From the NCBI GenBank assembly GCA_013420905.1, contig JAAXNY010000020.1:124001-188000 (forward strand): a stretch of DNA of 64,000 nt. The letters are read 5' to 3'. A model generated the notes under the pieces. It had not been told where the DNA came from. It did not search any database and was given only the letters and a program-made list of their open reading frames with translations. Positions 46,952 through 60,200 of the stretch are shown here, in pieces; within the stretch, counting starts at the first letter, position 1; each line of letters begins with the position of its first letter. Both the position numbers and the translations under genes were made by a program. The stretch comes from Collybia mongolica. Taxonomy: Eukaryota; Basidiomycota; Agaricomycetes; Agaricales; Clitocybaceae.

Positions 46952-48133
46952 TCATCCAAAGCGCTTGGCCATCTGTTGGAACATGTCCATAGTTGCCTTG
47001 ATTATGATCGTAATGTCAACAGAACGACAGCTGTACTTATTATCACGAACACATACCTTCTCTTTATCCTTCAATATGGTGGCTCGTTCCTTCATAGCTG
47101 ATACCTTCTCTTCGGATTTCTGCTCCCGACGGCTCTTCACAGCATCTCGCCTGGCAATCCTGACAGGAACATCAATACAAAACTTCAATGAGAACAATAA
47201 CGAACGAACTGTGCCCTGAAACTGTCCCCACCACCGAGCAGTGTTGACTCATCCGCCTCAAGCCCGTCATCGCCCTTATCTCGGAAGGCACGATCAGAGT
47301 CTCTCTTTGCCCTCTTCTTCTCCAGCATGCCTTCACGGCCAACCTCGCGAGGTGCAATTTCCTCTAGTCGTTCCTTCGCCTCGAGCTTGTCTCTCTTTCG
47401 TTTATAACTCCTCTCTTCTTGCTGATTCTCTGCAACCAACTCCCGAGCGAGGACGAGGTCAGATGCTGAGGGTAGTGTGGGGCCATGGACACGGCCTGGC
47501 CCGCCTCCGGAACTCGTCCCAGCCTGTGAAGGTGGCTCGAGCTTATATGTTGCGGCGGCGATTTGTTGCCGTGCTGATCGTAGTGCTTCCTCGTCAGCTC
47601 GGGTTGCTTTCGACGCGAAAGACCACTTGTATCCTGTCTGGGTTGTTGCCTCTATTGTTATAGGGTCTACGCCTTTATACAACGAATCTAACAGAGACAT
47701 ATTAGCATTCGCAGAGAGCAGCAGGGTGTTTAACAAGCTCACTGGGCAGCTTTCCTCTATTCCAAGCCTATGATATTACATATGAAGCTGGAGTTGAACT
47801 CATATCGCGTGTCGCACCTTTACGAACTTGCGAAAGTAGCTGTTTTGGACATTAGGACCCACCGTAGAAAACTATTAACATACTCACCTTCTAGCCCTAT
47901 CTCCGGATAATTCATCGAAGTACTGAGGTTGAATGAGGTTAAATATGAGGAAAGAGACACTCCTTGGAAGAATTGACCTTCCCCTTCTCATCCTTCAACC
48001 AAATCCTGAATTCGCTGCTCTTTTGAAAATAATCTGACTCGGATATAGGTGAAGCATCATTGGGCAATTTGGCCTCTGGTGATCTCGAGCGCCGTGGAGA
48101 TCTTGACCTGGAAAGTCGGTGGTGGGATGGCAT
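46952..48133 (-). CDS. SR-type / coiled-coil nuclear protein, conserved but unnamed
   Basis: Seven exons (47978-48133, 47888-47922, 47840 down to 47818, 47743-47767, 47210-47687, 47057-47159, 46952-46996; exon 3 is 47818-47839) give 287 aa. It starts MPSHHRLSRSRSPRRSRSPE (SR-like), then SESDYFQKSSEFRIWLKDEKGKYFDEL continuing across splices into ARSYFRKFVKAWNRGKLP, a conserved helical block. The C-terminal half is a charged coiled coil with GREGMLEKKRA, LGGGDSF and ATMDMFQQMAKRFG. The pattern suggests an RNA-processing factor; I cannot name the family with confidence. An in-frame Met at 48172 is an alternative start. Exons of 22, 25 and 35 nt hide the gene. Confidence 0.85.
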
Positions 48134-48740
48134 CGTATGAGTCCAACGCCCGTTGTGGCTCTCGACCGTCAAGATGTCTTGTCGGTGAAATCGCGGGCCA
48201 AATGTCGGGCGTTCGGGGGCCCTTGGTAAACAACATACGACAACGCGAAATTAGAAGTAAACTCCGACGTAAAACAACTCAGCGAGTCTAAAATTCCTAG
48301 GTTCCTTGATCCATACCATTCGGGGCCCTTCAAGTGCATGGAAAGACTTCTAAGGCAATTGAATCGCTCCTGCAAAGTTACAACCAGTTGTTTTGACCAA
48401 CCACCTTTTGTTCACGTTCAACAGTACTTTTCACCCAGAACCAGCTCAAAATGGAGAGGGGTAGATTCGATGAATTAATACAAGGCATGCATGAATTACA
48501 GATGGTGGGGTATTGTATACTGGGGTGTAGTATTGTGCAGATATATACTATATACCTTGACTAGTACACTTTGATGAAGACAGAATTAAGGGGTGCGTTG
48601 AAGCGGCACAACGAAAGAAAGCGTCTGCCAGGAAAGACCGATATTGATGTTCCACTATGGTATTGTTTGGAAACCGAAAAGCCAGGGGAAAAAGTAGTGA
48701 TGATGGTCACATTGCCGTAGAGATCCAAATACAACATTGG
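48134..48740. other. Intergenic; no gene seen
   Basis: This is upstream of the SR-type gene and downstream of the zinc-finger gene, both minus strand. No recognised motif. Confidence 0.5.
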
Positions 48741-49937
48741 TTAATTTGCGAAGCCGACAGGGTAGCGTTGGTGGGCGGGAGCCACGTCGTACTTTCGGGA
48801 GGGGGGCGGAGACTGCGAGATCTCCGTTCGGAGCGACGAGACTGCCATATTGGTGCCAAAACTCGTTCGCTCAGATGTTGAAGGATAGGGTGTGGGGTAC
48901 TTCATGAAAGAAGGCGTCTGATGAAAGACCATCCTCCGCGCCTGCCTGATGGATGTCTCACAAACTTTGTTGACAGAAGAATGAACATGCGGCGACTGAT
49001 TTTGTGTGGGTGAGGGCGGTGGAGAAGATGATGACCGCTCTGGCGATGATTGCTTCGGGCTTGCTGTCTCCCTGGTCTGCGAAGAGCGGGCGGTCTCTGG
49101 CACTTTGTGTACCTTGAGATGCTGCAAAAGGTTGTCGTGTCGATTGAAGTGTTTGCCACAAGATGGATAGTCACATTCGAAGGCTAATGGGGAGGAAATT
49201 GTTTAATGCGCTAACTCCGATGCCGTTGCAACGTACGTTTTTCGTGAGTATGAATAGAACGGATGTGTCTTTTGAGATGCTCGCCACGATTAAAGCATTT
49301 GCCACAACTTTCCACTTTACAAACGTATAATCGTGTTTCCTTGTCGCCATTGGTATCGGTCCCGAGTTTGGTGGGCACCCTTCGCCCCCGACTTTTTTTT
49401 GTTAGATTCGGAACGGGGATTGGGAGAGCAGCACGCGACCGGGGGCCACGCTTATCTGTACTTGTAGACGAAGTCGACCCGTCCATGAACGTCAACTGAG
49501 TGGGCGGAAGTATGGAGGCCGCCGGGTGTTCAGGGGCTTCGCGCTCGGGTGGCGGGGTTTCTTCATACTCCTCTCCTGGAGCGTCTTCATCCTCAATATC
49601 AGCGACGGGCTCAGCAGGTAGCTGATATTTCTTCCGAGAGACAGAAGGCTTTTTTCGCACCTCCGATGGAGGCGTCTCATCTGGGCGTCTTCTCTTGGGT
49701 ACGCGTCCAGTCTGGGAACGAGTGAGCGGCCGGTGCGATGGGGATGGCCCACCTGAGGTGAGATGTCGATCGATGGATATTTTCTCCTTAACAGTGCCTG
49801 TTTGTGTTGCAACCTACAAAACCCTCAAGTCAGGAGCGCTGCGGGTAATACCATGTTCGTAGATAACCCACATCTCCTTCCTGAGGAGCTATCTTTTCTA
49901 CTATCTGTCGCACGATTTCTTCTTCCATCCCATCCAT
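48741..49937 (-). CDS. C2H2 zinc-finger transcription factor, two fingers
   Basis: It is a predicted nuclear DNA-binding regulator of about 360 aa in three exons (about 49872-49937, about 49238-49815, 48741-49185). Exon 1 encodes an acidic helix (MDGMEEEIVRQIVEKIAP). The middle is Pro/Glu-rich, with a basic NLTKKSRGRRVP block. Finger 1 is C-x4-C-x12-H-x4-H (YVCKVESCGKCFNRGEHLKRH), finger 2 C-x4-C-x12-H-x3-H (FECDYPSC...HLKVH), joined by HTHEKPF across an intron. The GEHLKRH and RHDNLLQH contacts resemble Msn2/Azf1-type fungal factors. The C-terminal tail is Ser/Pro-rich. The exon 1 start is chosen because it is in phase after a GTGGGT donor; a Met further upstream (50015) is possible. Confidence 0.9.
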
Positions 49938-50227
49938 TTCCCTGGACCCTTGAGCAATGACTATCGCTGTTTTTTTTTTGAGTGCCGAATGACAGGGGTG
50001 CTGTAGAAGCACCAATTTGAAAAAAAAAAATCAGTAGGTATCTGTACCTAAGAAAGAGCGGATTTCAAGAAATTTGTTATAAAATTAGCTCCAAGCGCGA
50101 TACTGGCGCGACTGGAGTCGAAGATGAGGTTGAAGGCAGTAAGAGGTCGAAGAAACCTTCACCAGCTAAGCCCCTGAGTTCACCCTTGGCGGGGCTTTTC
50201 GACGGAAGCTTTTTTTTTCACACCCAA

Positions 50228-50245
50228 CACGTGAAACGGCACGTG
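50228..50245. promoter_or_regulatory. Paired CACGTG sites upstream of the zinc-finger gene
   Basis: Two CACGTG palindromes at 50228-50233 and 50240-50245 have starts 12 bp apart, about one helical turn. They lie some 290 bp upstream of the zinc-finger start codon. CACGTG is the core of bHLH (Pho4/Cbf1-type) sites; binding is inferred. Confidence 0.5.
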
Positions 50246-53200
50246 GAAGTAGGCTTGGCAAGCCTCATACTTATGGTCTCGGACTTATAATCGACTAGAC
50301 TGCAGTCCGTCGCACCGTCTGCTCTTTGTTGCAATAGCCCACAAGTTTCGTAGACCCCGAGATAATTACGGAGGCTTAGATCCTCGCCGATAAAATGTGC
50401 GGTATACAACGAGTTCAAGCCGAAACCCAAAACTGACATCAGTCTTGTACGTGCACACACAACTCCAGGTCAGTTCTGATGGCGTGCTACGGTTTACAAG
50501 TTCAAAGCACCTATATCTCTGTTCAGAGATCAAACGCTTACCTCTTGACCAACGCAAGCTCGGGCTTTATTCGGTCATACCCTGAAAGCTCTCAGCACAA
50601 CTACACGAGTCCTGAAGAACGAGAATAAGGCAATTCGTATGTCCACGGATATCTGCACTCCTGGTCTTCTATAACTAGTACGCGATGCCGATCCGGAACC
50701 CAGTTCCAAAACCGCAACTGCTTGATGGTGAGCCAGAGTATCGGTGGAGGTGGAGGGTGCGTTAAAGAACCCGTACCCACAGACGCCATTCCTCCAGCTC
50801 TTCACACTCTCATCTGAGAACTGACAACCGTTCTACATTGGGCATTCGTTTCCTCAAGACTCCCATTTTCTCGCAGAAGGTGAAGGCCTCTCATCGTGAC
50901 CATTGATGATACTGCTCAAATTACAAATACTGATGGGCCAGTTTCCATGATCTTCTCTGGCTGGTTCTGAAACGGAACACCTTTTGGAAGTTAAGAACCT
51001 ATGGGATGCCTGCGGTAGTCGGACATAGCCGCATTCTCCACCTGACTTTTTGGGACTGCTCAGTCCCAGTCCTCAGAAATCCGAAAGTTATCCTTGGGAA
51101 CTGAGCGTCGGAGTCCATTGGGGACAGCGCATCTCATCATGTGAGCTATTCGGACCTGATAACGATTTCGGGCCTGCAAGGCCTGAAAGGCGTCTGTCAA
51201 ATCCTGGCGCCTAGGCATCGCGGCAAACGTCATCGATAACGCGTCCAACACCTCGGGATCGGAACCAAGTTAACACGGCTGGGGTAAACCTCCAGACCAC
51301 GTTCTCATATCACCACGGTTGAAGTAGGACCCTACCGCAGCCGTGGGGTTCTAATTCCTTTCCGAGTAGGGTGAAGTTTGTCCCCCGCCGACATCCCGCG
51401 CTTCGGTGAGTGTGACCAGAATCACCCAACTCCCTCGTCGAGTCGCATCGACTCGTTAGAAATCCAATCGTTGCCCATATAGTCACCTGGACTTCATGAA
51501 ATCTAACCTTCTGGGGAGGCCATCTTGCTTTGTGTACGTAGGACGTCGCGAGCTTTATACCCCCGCTAAGACTTGTTCCGTCAGATACCGCCTCCAATTT
51601 TATCCTCTACTGAGCAAGGCCCTGACTCAGAAGCCCCTCCTTACGTGACGTATCGACCCATGCGTCCTTTAGAACCAGTTCGTCTGGCTTTTTTTTTACA
51701 TCACGGCGGTAGCGTTACGGATATGGATTCATTTGTGCCCTTTTGCTAATGGGGCTGTTTTTCTCCCTGTCGACCAGTACCAAGCACTTATCATTGTCAA
51801 CAACCGGGACCTAAAGGGCTGGCGTGAATACGCGAATAGTTAATTAACATATGTGTCGAGCATGAGCCTCGATTCGACGAACAAACGAAACCCTAGATCT
51901 AGCCTGTGAGCTTTCACGTTTCCACCCGCGTTTGCTTACTCAACAAATCCACAGGCCCCTTGGAGGTTATGGTGGTGGCTTTTCATGGATCAAGTTCTCA
52001 TTGAACTCGAGAACAGTAGCGGAATCATCATTTTTCACTGAGGCCATAGTTGCTTCGTATTTGTAAACAGCAACCAGTACGCGCCACACCGCCTTCTCCC
52101 GTGAGTATTCAACGTCCTGTGCTCAGCACACGCGTCAATTCACGTAAATCTCGCGTCGATTTGCCTAACCGACGAACCCGAGATCATGTACAAGTGCCAC
52201 CTGAGTGCCGCCGCAGCCACAAGTTATACACGTGGCGGACACAACAATGGCAGGCTCGTAGCCTCATGGACATATACTTGACAGTCAAGCTATCTTGTAT
52301 CCTCGATCCTGGTGCGAAGGCTGTAATCGGTAAATAACTTTCAAGCAAAGGCATGATTAGTGAAAGAACCTAGAACCTCCGACCCCAGGTGATGTGCTTC
52401 CTCAATGCCATTCGTCTGTCATTGTTGGATCCTGACACAGCCAGATCAGTCTCTGACTCACCCTCTAGTAGACAACATTCCAGACTAGTATAGATGACAA
52501 GCAGAGGACCAGAAACTTGGCTGCTCCCAAAACATCGTTAAAGTTAAGGTTCGGAACTGGTTCCCCGTTGTGAGATAATTTACGTCATTATCTTTGAACC
52601 GTTCACAGCTAGATTAACCAGAACGGAACCACATATGAATCATGACCCATGGCCTACTTCTCCACTTCTTCGATCGACATTACTCCAGGTTTATGAATAC
52701 CCCGATAGGTCTGTGTCGCGCACCAATCACTGTCGTCGGTGTCTTCTTTATGACGGTCATGTGCCTCGTGCACTAGGTAAATGATTAAATGATGGTATTG
52801 TTACGAACACGGATAGAACTGCCATCTGACCCTAATGCGTAGTGACGGAACTAACTGATGATCAAGTTCCATTCTGCCTGGTATGAGCCATTGTTGTGTG
52901 AAGACATACTCATTTATGAGCGAAAACTGATGTTGAACTATTGTTATTGTCACGATTTCGCCAGCTCCTGCTTCTTCTAATTCACACACGGACCGATGAA
53001 AGCTCGTCCTCCGCGGTCGTTCGGTTCAGCCCACTCTAGCTTTAGGCCGGCTTTGTGCCATGAACGCCCACACCGATATCGATCGCCTTATCTGACTTAT
53101 ACGGGCGGAGTAAGAAACTCGCTCTATCTTCTCGACGGGAAGTTATGTCCCTCAGGTACTTCTCAAAGAGCTGAATAAAAATACCTATGCGTTTGGTGCT

Positions 53201-56200
53201 TCGCCAACAGAGTAGCCCTTTTTAGGTTCGGCAAATTCTCCCGTCCTGACCTCAACCCCGAGCCCGCGACGTAATTCCAGATATCCTTCAGGTATTCAAA
53301 CAAAGCACTTACCAAATCGGATGACACTGATTGGGCTCTCTTCCAGCTATGGTATCTAATCAATAAACTATCTGATAATCACATATATATTGTGTTTTGC
53401 ATTGTAGTGAAATAGTGAGTGCTGTCGAGTTGCTCAGCTGGTGGAGTCTGGTGCTTCACCTGGTACCAAGGCTAAATCGAGTGAGAAACCAGCATAGCGT
53501 CCCAGAAACTGAAAGGCAACTTGACCATCACGAACACAACCACCTGTGGGAAGCTATACAAGCCCCAGCATTCCTATCTCCTTGTATCTCCCGGGCTCTC
53601 CCGGTACGCGAATTGAGCCTGGTAGTTTCCAGCTCATCAACTACGCAAAACCCACACCGGCATGCTCAGCTCCACATACCTGCTTCCGACCCTTACACGG
53701 CAACTCTTCATGTCTGGACTTCCAGACTTCGAGTGAGGATCCATTACGTTTGCGTGTTCTTCTTTATGTTCAGCCCACCGACCACGTCCGACTAGTATCG
53801 TTATCTTCATCGATTCTAAACCGAACAACTTCATCTCTAGACTGGCAGCTGATCGCAGGCCGGCTACCTCGGACTTGCCACCAAAGCACGAACGCGGTTG
53901 TAGCGTGGCGCGTCTTTCACGTTAGCTCGATGAGCCGAGAAGCATGGTTGATAGCAATGTATGTCGAAACACGATCGGAAATTTTGCTGACTTATACTTC
54001 GTAGTCGCATTGTTCCAAGGTTTGGCATTATTGATGACGCTTACTCAAATTTCCTGCATTTTTTCGCCAGCACGTCCAAAGGCGTATCGGTGACCCTACT
54101 ACGTTGCTGTCGTCCATTTCCTTTTGTCCTAGCCTCCTAGCTTAATAGTGGAAGGTGTAGCAAGCCACAGGGTGCTGTTTTGACACTAACTTTAAATAAG
54201 CTCACCATGATCACGACCACATATAGTAGTGTCCCTCGGGACACTGATTATTGCCACCATTGGTATATACTGAATGGACAAGGCCATTTGAGTGTGGTTC
54301 TTGTGACCATACTGAGTTTGTCTAGCTCCAGTCTCTGAGATCACTGAAGTCTAGATTTTGGTGTGGCTCTGAACAACAATAAAACCCGCCCGACGGATGG
54401 CGTCACAGGCCCTAGTTTTCGCGAAAATCCCGCATGGTTCCCCGAATATTTGAAATACACTACTTCTTTTAGAGGGCGGGTTGAGGCGGGTTTTAGGCAG
54501 GTTGCCGATTTCCAACGTAGGTCTGAAGTCACTCAGTTATCGAAATGCTCGCCCCTCTCACGTTTCCGAAAAATAAAAATTTCAGCTACTGGTTTGTACC
54601 CCACGTGTGGACTCAGCGTCCAGACAATCTGAAGTCTAGTGCACCAAGACGTCGTTAAGTGTGTTTCTTGGATCAGTGGTCTAAACTATTTGCAGGGTAG
54701 CGCACCACGCGGGACCGCATCGAAAGGCATGGGACCTAACCGAACTGAATGCAGTGGTTTGCCATGAAGTGAGAAGGGTAGGTGCTACGGAACTTGTACA
54801 TCTCGAATTGGTTCACCATCTTACTCGAGTACTAGGTGTGTTGGCGATAGGGTTTGTGGAATTAACATGGCGGCTATCTTAGACTATATCTGTACCCTCG
54901 ACCATAGAGCTGAATAAAATCACATTTGGTACCTTGATGTAAAACCTTTTGGCCGTCGGGTTTTCTGTACTTGCGTTTGTTTAAATACCGGTAGAATGTC
55001 ACTGCTCTGAAATTTTTGCATCTCATCCCGTGAGGCCAACAAATATCATCTTTGTCATGGCGTGCGCACCAAAAACGACGGGTCGAACACAAGTACTAGT
55101 TTGACGTACATAAATCAAGCACTGTCACAAATTGGTCTTCCAAAACGCCGTATGTGCTCAATGAGCAGTTTTTAGTTGTGAGTTCAAGAAATTTGAGTCT
55201 ATATTGAGCACAATCGTTAATTGATTTATTGGCATGTGTATTATATCAGATACTTCACCATGTCGTGAAGAAGTAACAATGTTTTGTCGTACGCCGAGTC
55301 GCATGGAATATCCCCGATTCGGTTGTCGCAGTTGTTGTCTGCGTTTTTTTTATTCCTTGACGAACAGATGACTAGACGAATATGAGCGGCGGCATGTATA
55401 TATGCAGATAACTAAAAGGGCAGTAGTGGGACTGGTACCCGTTTTGTATTTGAATTACGCCAACTGAGTTTAGCATAGACGAAATAGCCTAGTAGAGGCC
55501 CGGCTTCCCGGACCCGGTAATCCGGTAAGTGTGTTTTATTTAGTTGTAGTTGTATGTATTTGATTACATCTTCAATCTTTAGCATGCTGGGAGTTCGTGA
55601 TCTGGATCTTAGGCGCTTCTTTTTGGACCTGGCGGTGATTAGAATAAGAAGCGGATTAAGCAGGTACAGTGGCTGAAGGGTATTGGTCTTCGAGCTTGGT
55701 ATTCAAGGTTGGCGGGAAAAAAAAAAAGCACCGTGTCTGAACGAATAAAAGTAAGAAGTTTCGAATTCCAAGTTCATAGCCAACAGATCGTTCACATTTT
55801 TGTCATAATCAGATCCGTCATCAGAAGGTATGACTCTGTATGACTCAACCACCCGAAATTAGTTGATGTTCTTCATATAATTCGGGCACTTAAATGAATA
55901 ATTAGGCGCACGTCGTTTTCATCTAGAAGTGCTTGTATCTACCGAAGAAATGTCCCAAATTCCTCACATTTCGCACGTTTCAGCGAGCCAGGTTTGTGCA
56001 GCAAGAAGTTGGAGCTATATCAGATCAGCGATTGTGACTGCGAAACCGAGATACTAATGCAGTATCACGGCACTGCGAATCCACGAACGAGCGCTCATGT
56101 GTTGAAGTAACTTATAATGCTCTAGTTTTATCATGCGCACCACACATGCCCCCGCACCTGACTTAGGGGACGGTCTAGCTAGGGAAGAGGCTATCGAGAG

Positions 56201-57212
56201 TTGTGACTGCCTGGAAAGGCCAGATAAGGCTGGTGTTTTGCTAACTTGCAGTTGGGGATACGATATGCGCTATCGTCCTCGGACTCGGGAAAGAAGTATG
56301 GCGCTTGAGCCACGAGATACCGTGACCGCGAGTATCATGTCCGGATAGACGCTATATTAATTACATCAACGAGGTGGTAGCGCTTCTATATAATCCTCGA
56401 ATAGTCTATCACATCGAGTGGCGAGCATTACCTACATGTCGATCTCCCGTGTCCCAGGGCACACCTTCACCGGAAAGTCACGATGACATACAAATTCACG
56501 CGAAGGAAAGTTTCTTTTATTGGCGCGCCCTGGAGGGCAGTTGGTATAGGGAATCCGCCCAACAATGTACCGAATATCGAGTAGAGAACGGCCTCACGAG
56601 CATCAACTGAGAATCAAGGTTGAGTGGAGTACAAGGCTTCCGCGTCAACCGTGAGATGAACACGCGTGCAAGGCGTACGTCAGTTGGACTGGCGCGGTAA
56701 GAAGCATAAAAATGTCCTACGCAGGAAAGCGTATCTGATGGGCTGCTAGATTTCCATATCACCATCAGGTTCGTCGATCACTGAATGCTCCAGCTCGTCC
56801 GAGAGCCATCTCGAGCTCGCCAGTCCATCGACTTGAATGTACACTACATGCTGTAATACACGCATGGATGGAGCCGCCGACGGACGTAAATTTAGCGGGA
56901 AGTGCCATGCGGCAGGAACGCAAAGGTTCTGGATTATATCAAGCTATATCAGGGGAGTGTGCCGCGCCGCGCGGCAGCACAACAGTTTCACTTGGACAGC
57001 AGGAATCGAGCAGATAGCCCTCTCTTGGAAGGGAAAACTGGAGCACAAAAAAAAACCAAGCCAGGTACAAGTCATAGTCTTGATAGAAAGTGCTATCTAG
57101 TCGCAGGTTGAACAGGGTATACTGGTCCGCCAGTGGAGGTAATACTGTGAGTTCCACAATGGTCGGGAGTACACAGTCGCAATTGTGTGGATACCAAGTC
57201 GACATTTTCACT

Positions 57213-57232
57213 CCCCCCCCCCCCCCCCCCCC
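57213..57232. repeat. Homopolymer of 20 C
   Basis: An uninterrupted run of 20 C on the plus strand. Length may be inexact because of sequencing slippage. Confidence 0.85.
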
Positions 57233-60200
57233 GTCCATGTTCATGTGGGTCGGGGAGGATTGTCGAAGCTAATATGCCGTGACGCAAATCAAGGAACAGC
57301 AGTCTTTAAAAGTTATGGCAGGTCGCGTTACCTCACAGCGCGAGTACTATGGGGGATTTGCCAATACCACGTCCAGCTAATGCCAGGTTATTGTTATCCA
57401 CCCACTGACAGCTAACAAACTCTCAGGCCCAACATCGCGACGTCACTGGGCAAATAAGCTGAGATATTTATGGCTCAAAGCCGTTGCTGAGCAAGCTGGG
57501 AATATTCTTCCATAGGACAGATATATCTGAGTCTAATCTAGCGTTTAATCAGCATCCGAATAATCAGATCCTCGGGGAGAGGAGCGTCCTACACGTTATA
57601 CGCCACCGCAGTCACATGGCTCGCATACTTGAAGTTTGAGTACTGTTTTTGGGTATCCTCAATAGCTCATTCGACCTGCCAGATCACACATTCGCAGCCA
57701 TCACAATCGAAGCTGGGAGAAACATTCGAACAGAGAGTGCCGTCGGGATCCATACGCCGTCAATGTCGGCATGCATTGTTACCCGCTGCGTTATTCTCAG
57801 GAAGCTCTTGATATGGCAGGTCTCCAGGTCCTTTGTGCTTCTTTCTTCGTTAATTATCGAGATTCGAAATATCCGAGGGGTATTTCTTTCTGGCAAGGAC
57901 CAATTTGCCTGGGAGTGGGGCTGTGGTTTGATATCATCCATAATCTCCCCGATTTTCGTCTCCGTCTTTTGCCCACCATCGTGTGCTCTCCTCGGTATTC
58001 CGTAACTTGGCCATTCATCCTCTAAAGGTTGAACGTCAGAAATTCGCCAATATCAATCTGTTGTTTCACATACCCACCTCCACGCCATGAACACGATCCG
58101 TTCATTTTTCGTTCCGACATGTTCGACGAAAAAAACAACCCCAACGTGTGGAGGTGCCAAAGTCTTCCGTTCGGCTCCACATCGCAAAGATCAATTCAAT
58201 GTGTTATGCATCCCTCCATATTCCGAACCATCATTTTTGCCTCCAAAGTTAACGCAGAAAAACTTCAACACGGGGATTGGATTGACATCTGTCCCTTCGT
58301 CATTCGAACTCTATTGAAGTGGCTGAATAGGTTTCTGTCTGCTCACCTCGTGTTCATGACTCATCATCTGTCTTGTTCGTTTGATGTTTGATGGGAAAAA
58401 AAGAGGGAAAGACGCCAAAGCGTATGGTTTGGAGCCACCGAGACGCCTGGAGTTCTTGTTCTATATGGGGCTCGCCGACAGCTGCGCGCCACCTACCGTC
58501 TCTCCCCTGTTCCCTAGAGCTTCAAACATTTACTGACCATCATTCTCATCTTTCGCACAGCCATTTTCGAGGTTCGAGCAGTGATTAGCGCCCACGAAAA
58601 TACAATACAACGCAGCCAAAAATGGGATAACCACGTGTGAGCGGGCAGGTGGATCGGGCGCTAGGAAGGAGATGCTTGATTTGATTGAATGTGGGTATAA
58701 CAATGTGTAAGCGCGTATTCTTTGCGAAAATTCCGACTATGGCGCGATTGGCATTCGGGTGGGGGTGGGTGCTCGACGTCCCGGGGAGTTCGGGGGCGAA
58801 GTAAATGCCTCGCTCAAGGATCCCTTCCGAGCCTTCGAAGTTCGGAGGGGGGTGGGTGGTTGTATGATGTGTGTTGTAAGTTCTGCACTGAAGGCTTCTA
58901 TTGTTGATAGGCGTGAGGGGGTCTAAGCGAAACAGGAGAGAAGGCAACGCGTGAGGGAATATCGATATATTTCAGGGAAGTTTGTCGTATTTCCATCACA
59001 GTGTGGCGTCGCTACCCTGCGCGCTGGGAAAATCACAAGGAAGAGGTTGTAAATGGCGAAAAAAAAATAGGAGGGAGGTTGGATGAATATAGTGTTGTTG
59101 CACCTAGAACTTGGGTGGCTGCTGATGTAGGGAATACCCCGTTCGTCGCCGCCCCCTTTTGTGGCGCATTTGGGATTTCGAGTCCTGGAACAACCATCGA
59201 TAATCGATTAGTGAGATCAGCACCGGGGATGGCGGGCAGCAATCGCTACCAGATGCCCAGTACCTGCTGTAGACGGCCTGTTGCGGGGTGAAGTGGATGA
59301 TGGGGAGGAGAACGGGGAGAGATGCAGGGCTCACTCGCGCGACTCCCATGAGCTACGTTGACAACGTGGCTAGGAGGGGATCGCCATAATGACGTCGCCA
59401 ATGCCAATGCCATTCGCGGAGTAGAGATCGGTTTAGGCTTTTGCCGTATTTGGCCTATCGATAGAAATAGAACAAAGCATTGTATAACGAATACTTACAG
59501 TGGATCGCGCACGGAAAACGTGGTTCTAGTGTCCAGTACCACCTGCCATCTTGACGGCCCCTTCTCTATCAGCATTATGGACAGCCTCAAATTCAGATCA
59601 CGGTACGTACGGATATTTTTGTAAAACCGTCGATCTTGATTCGGTGACATTGTGAGATTTTGAATACTGAGAAAGAAGGACGGAAGAGTTGAAGGCTGGA
59701 ATTTTGGATGCGAGATCAATGCCGATACCAGTGCATCTAATTGAGTTGTAGAAGTGATTGTGTGATGTTAGTTGTCAATATTTCCATCTTCGTGACTCTG
59801 GTTCGTCTATTGTATACTATTCCCTGTTTCCGTATTCAACGAACCGAGTCGTCCTCCTCCGCCGTCGACAGTGACCTATATCAAGTCAGCGTTCCACCTA
59901 TCGGAAAATCACGTCTCGAGCCTGGGACCTCGCGTTTCGATTCACCCTTTGTGCTTCTTTAGAGCTCCTCTCCGCTGCGAGGAGACCGTTGCATATTTGT
60001 TATGTCGTTCTGAGACCATTTGGTAGGACGGAGAACCGAGGACTTGCCAGTGGAGATGTCGAGAACACAGTGCTGGGAATGACGGCATAGCAAGCCACAT
60101 TGATGCGGATGCGAAGATGTCGAAGTGACGAAGCGTATGCGAGAGTGCTCCTGGCCTAGCCCACTGTGACAGCAGAATAACGAGACAAGTACATTTCGCT

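Noticed and set aside
47185..47742. A separate 185-codon gene starting at 47742
   Set aside because: A 55-nt intron with good donor, CTAAT branch site and acceptor spans its start and joins it in frame to the upstream exons.
50575..50805. A minus-strand frame with LELGSGSAS, like a methyltransferase SAM motif
   Set aside because: No other motif of the family is nearby and neighbouring frames are closed; probably chance.
53430..53480. tRNA-like start (GCTCAGCTGGTGGAGTCTGG)
   Set aside because: It resembles a D-arm, but no B box or matching acceptor stem follows.
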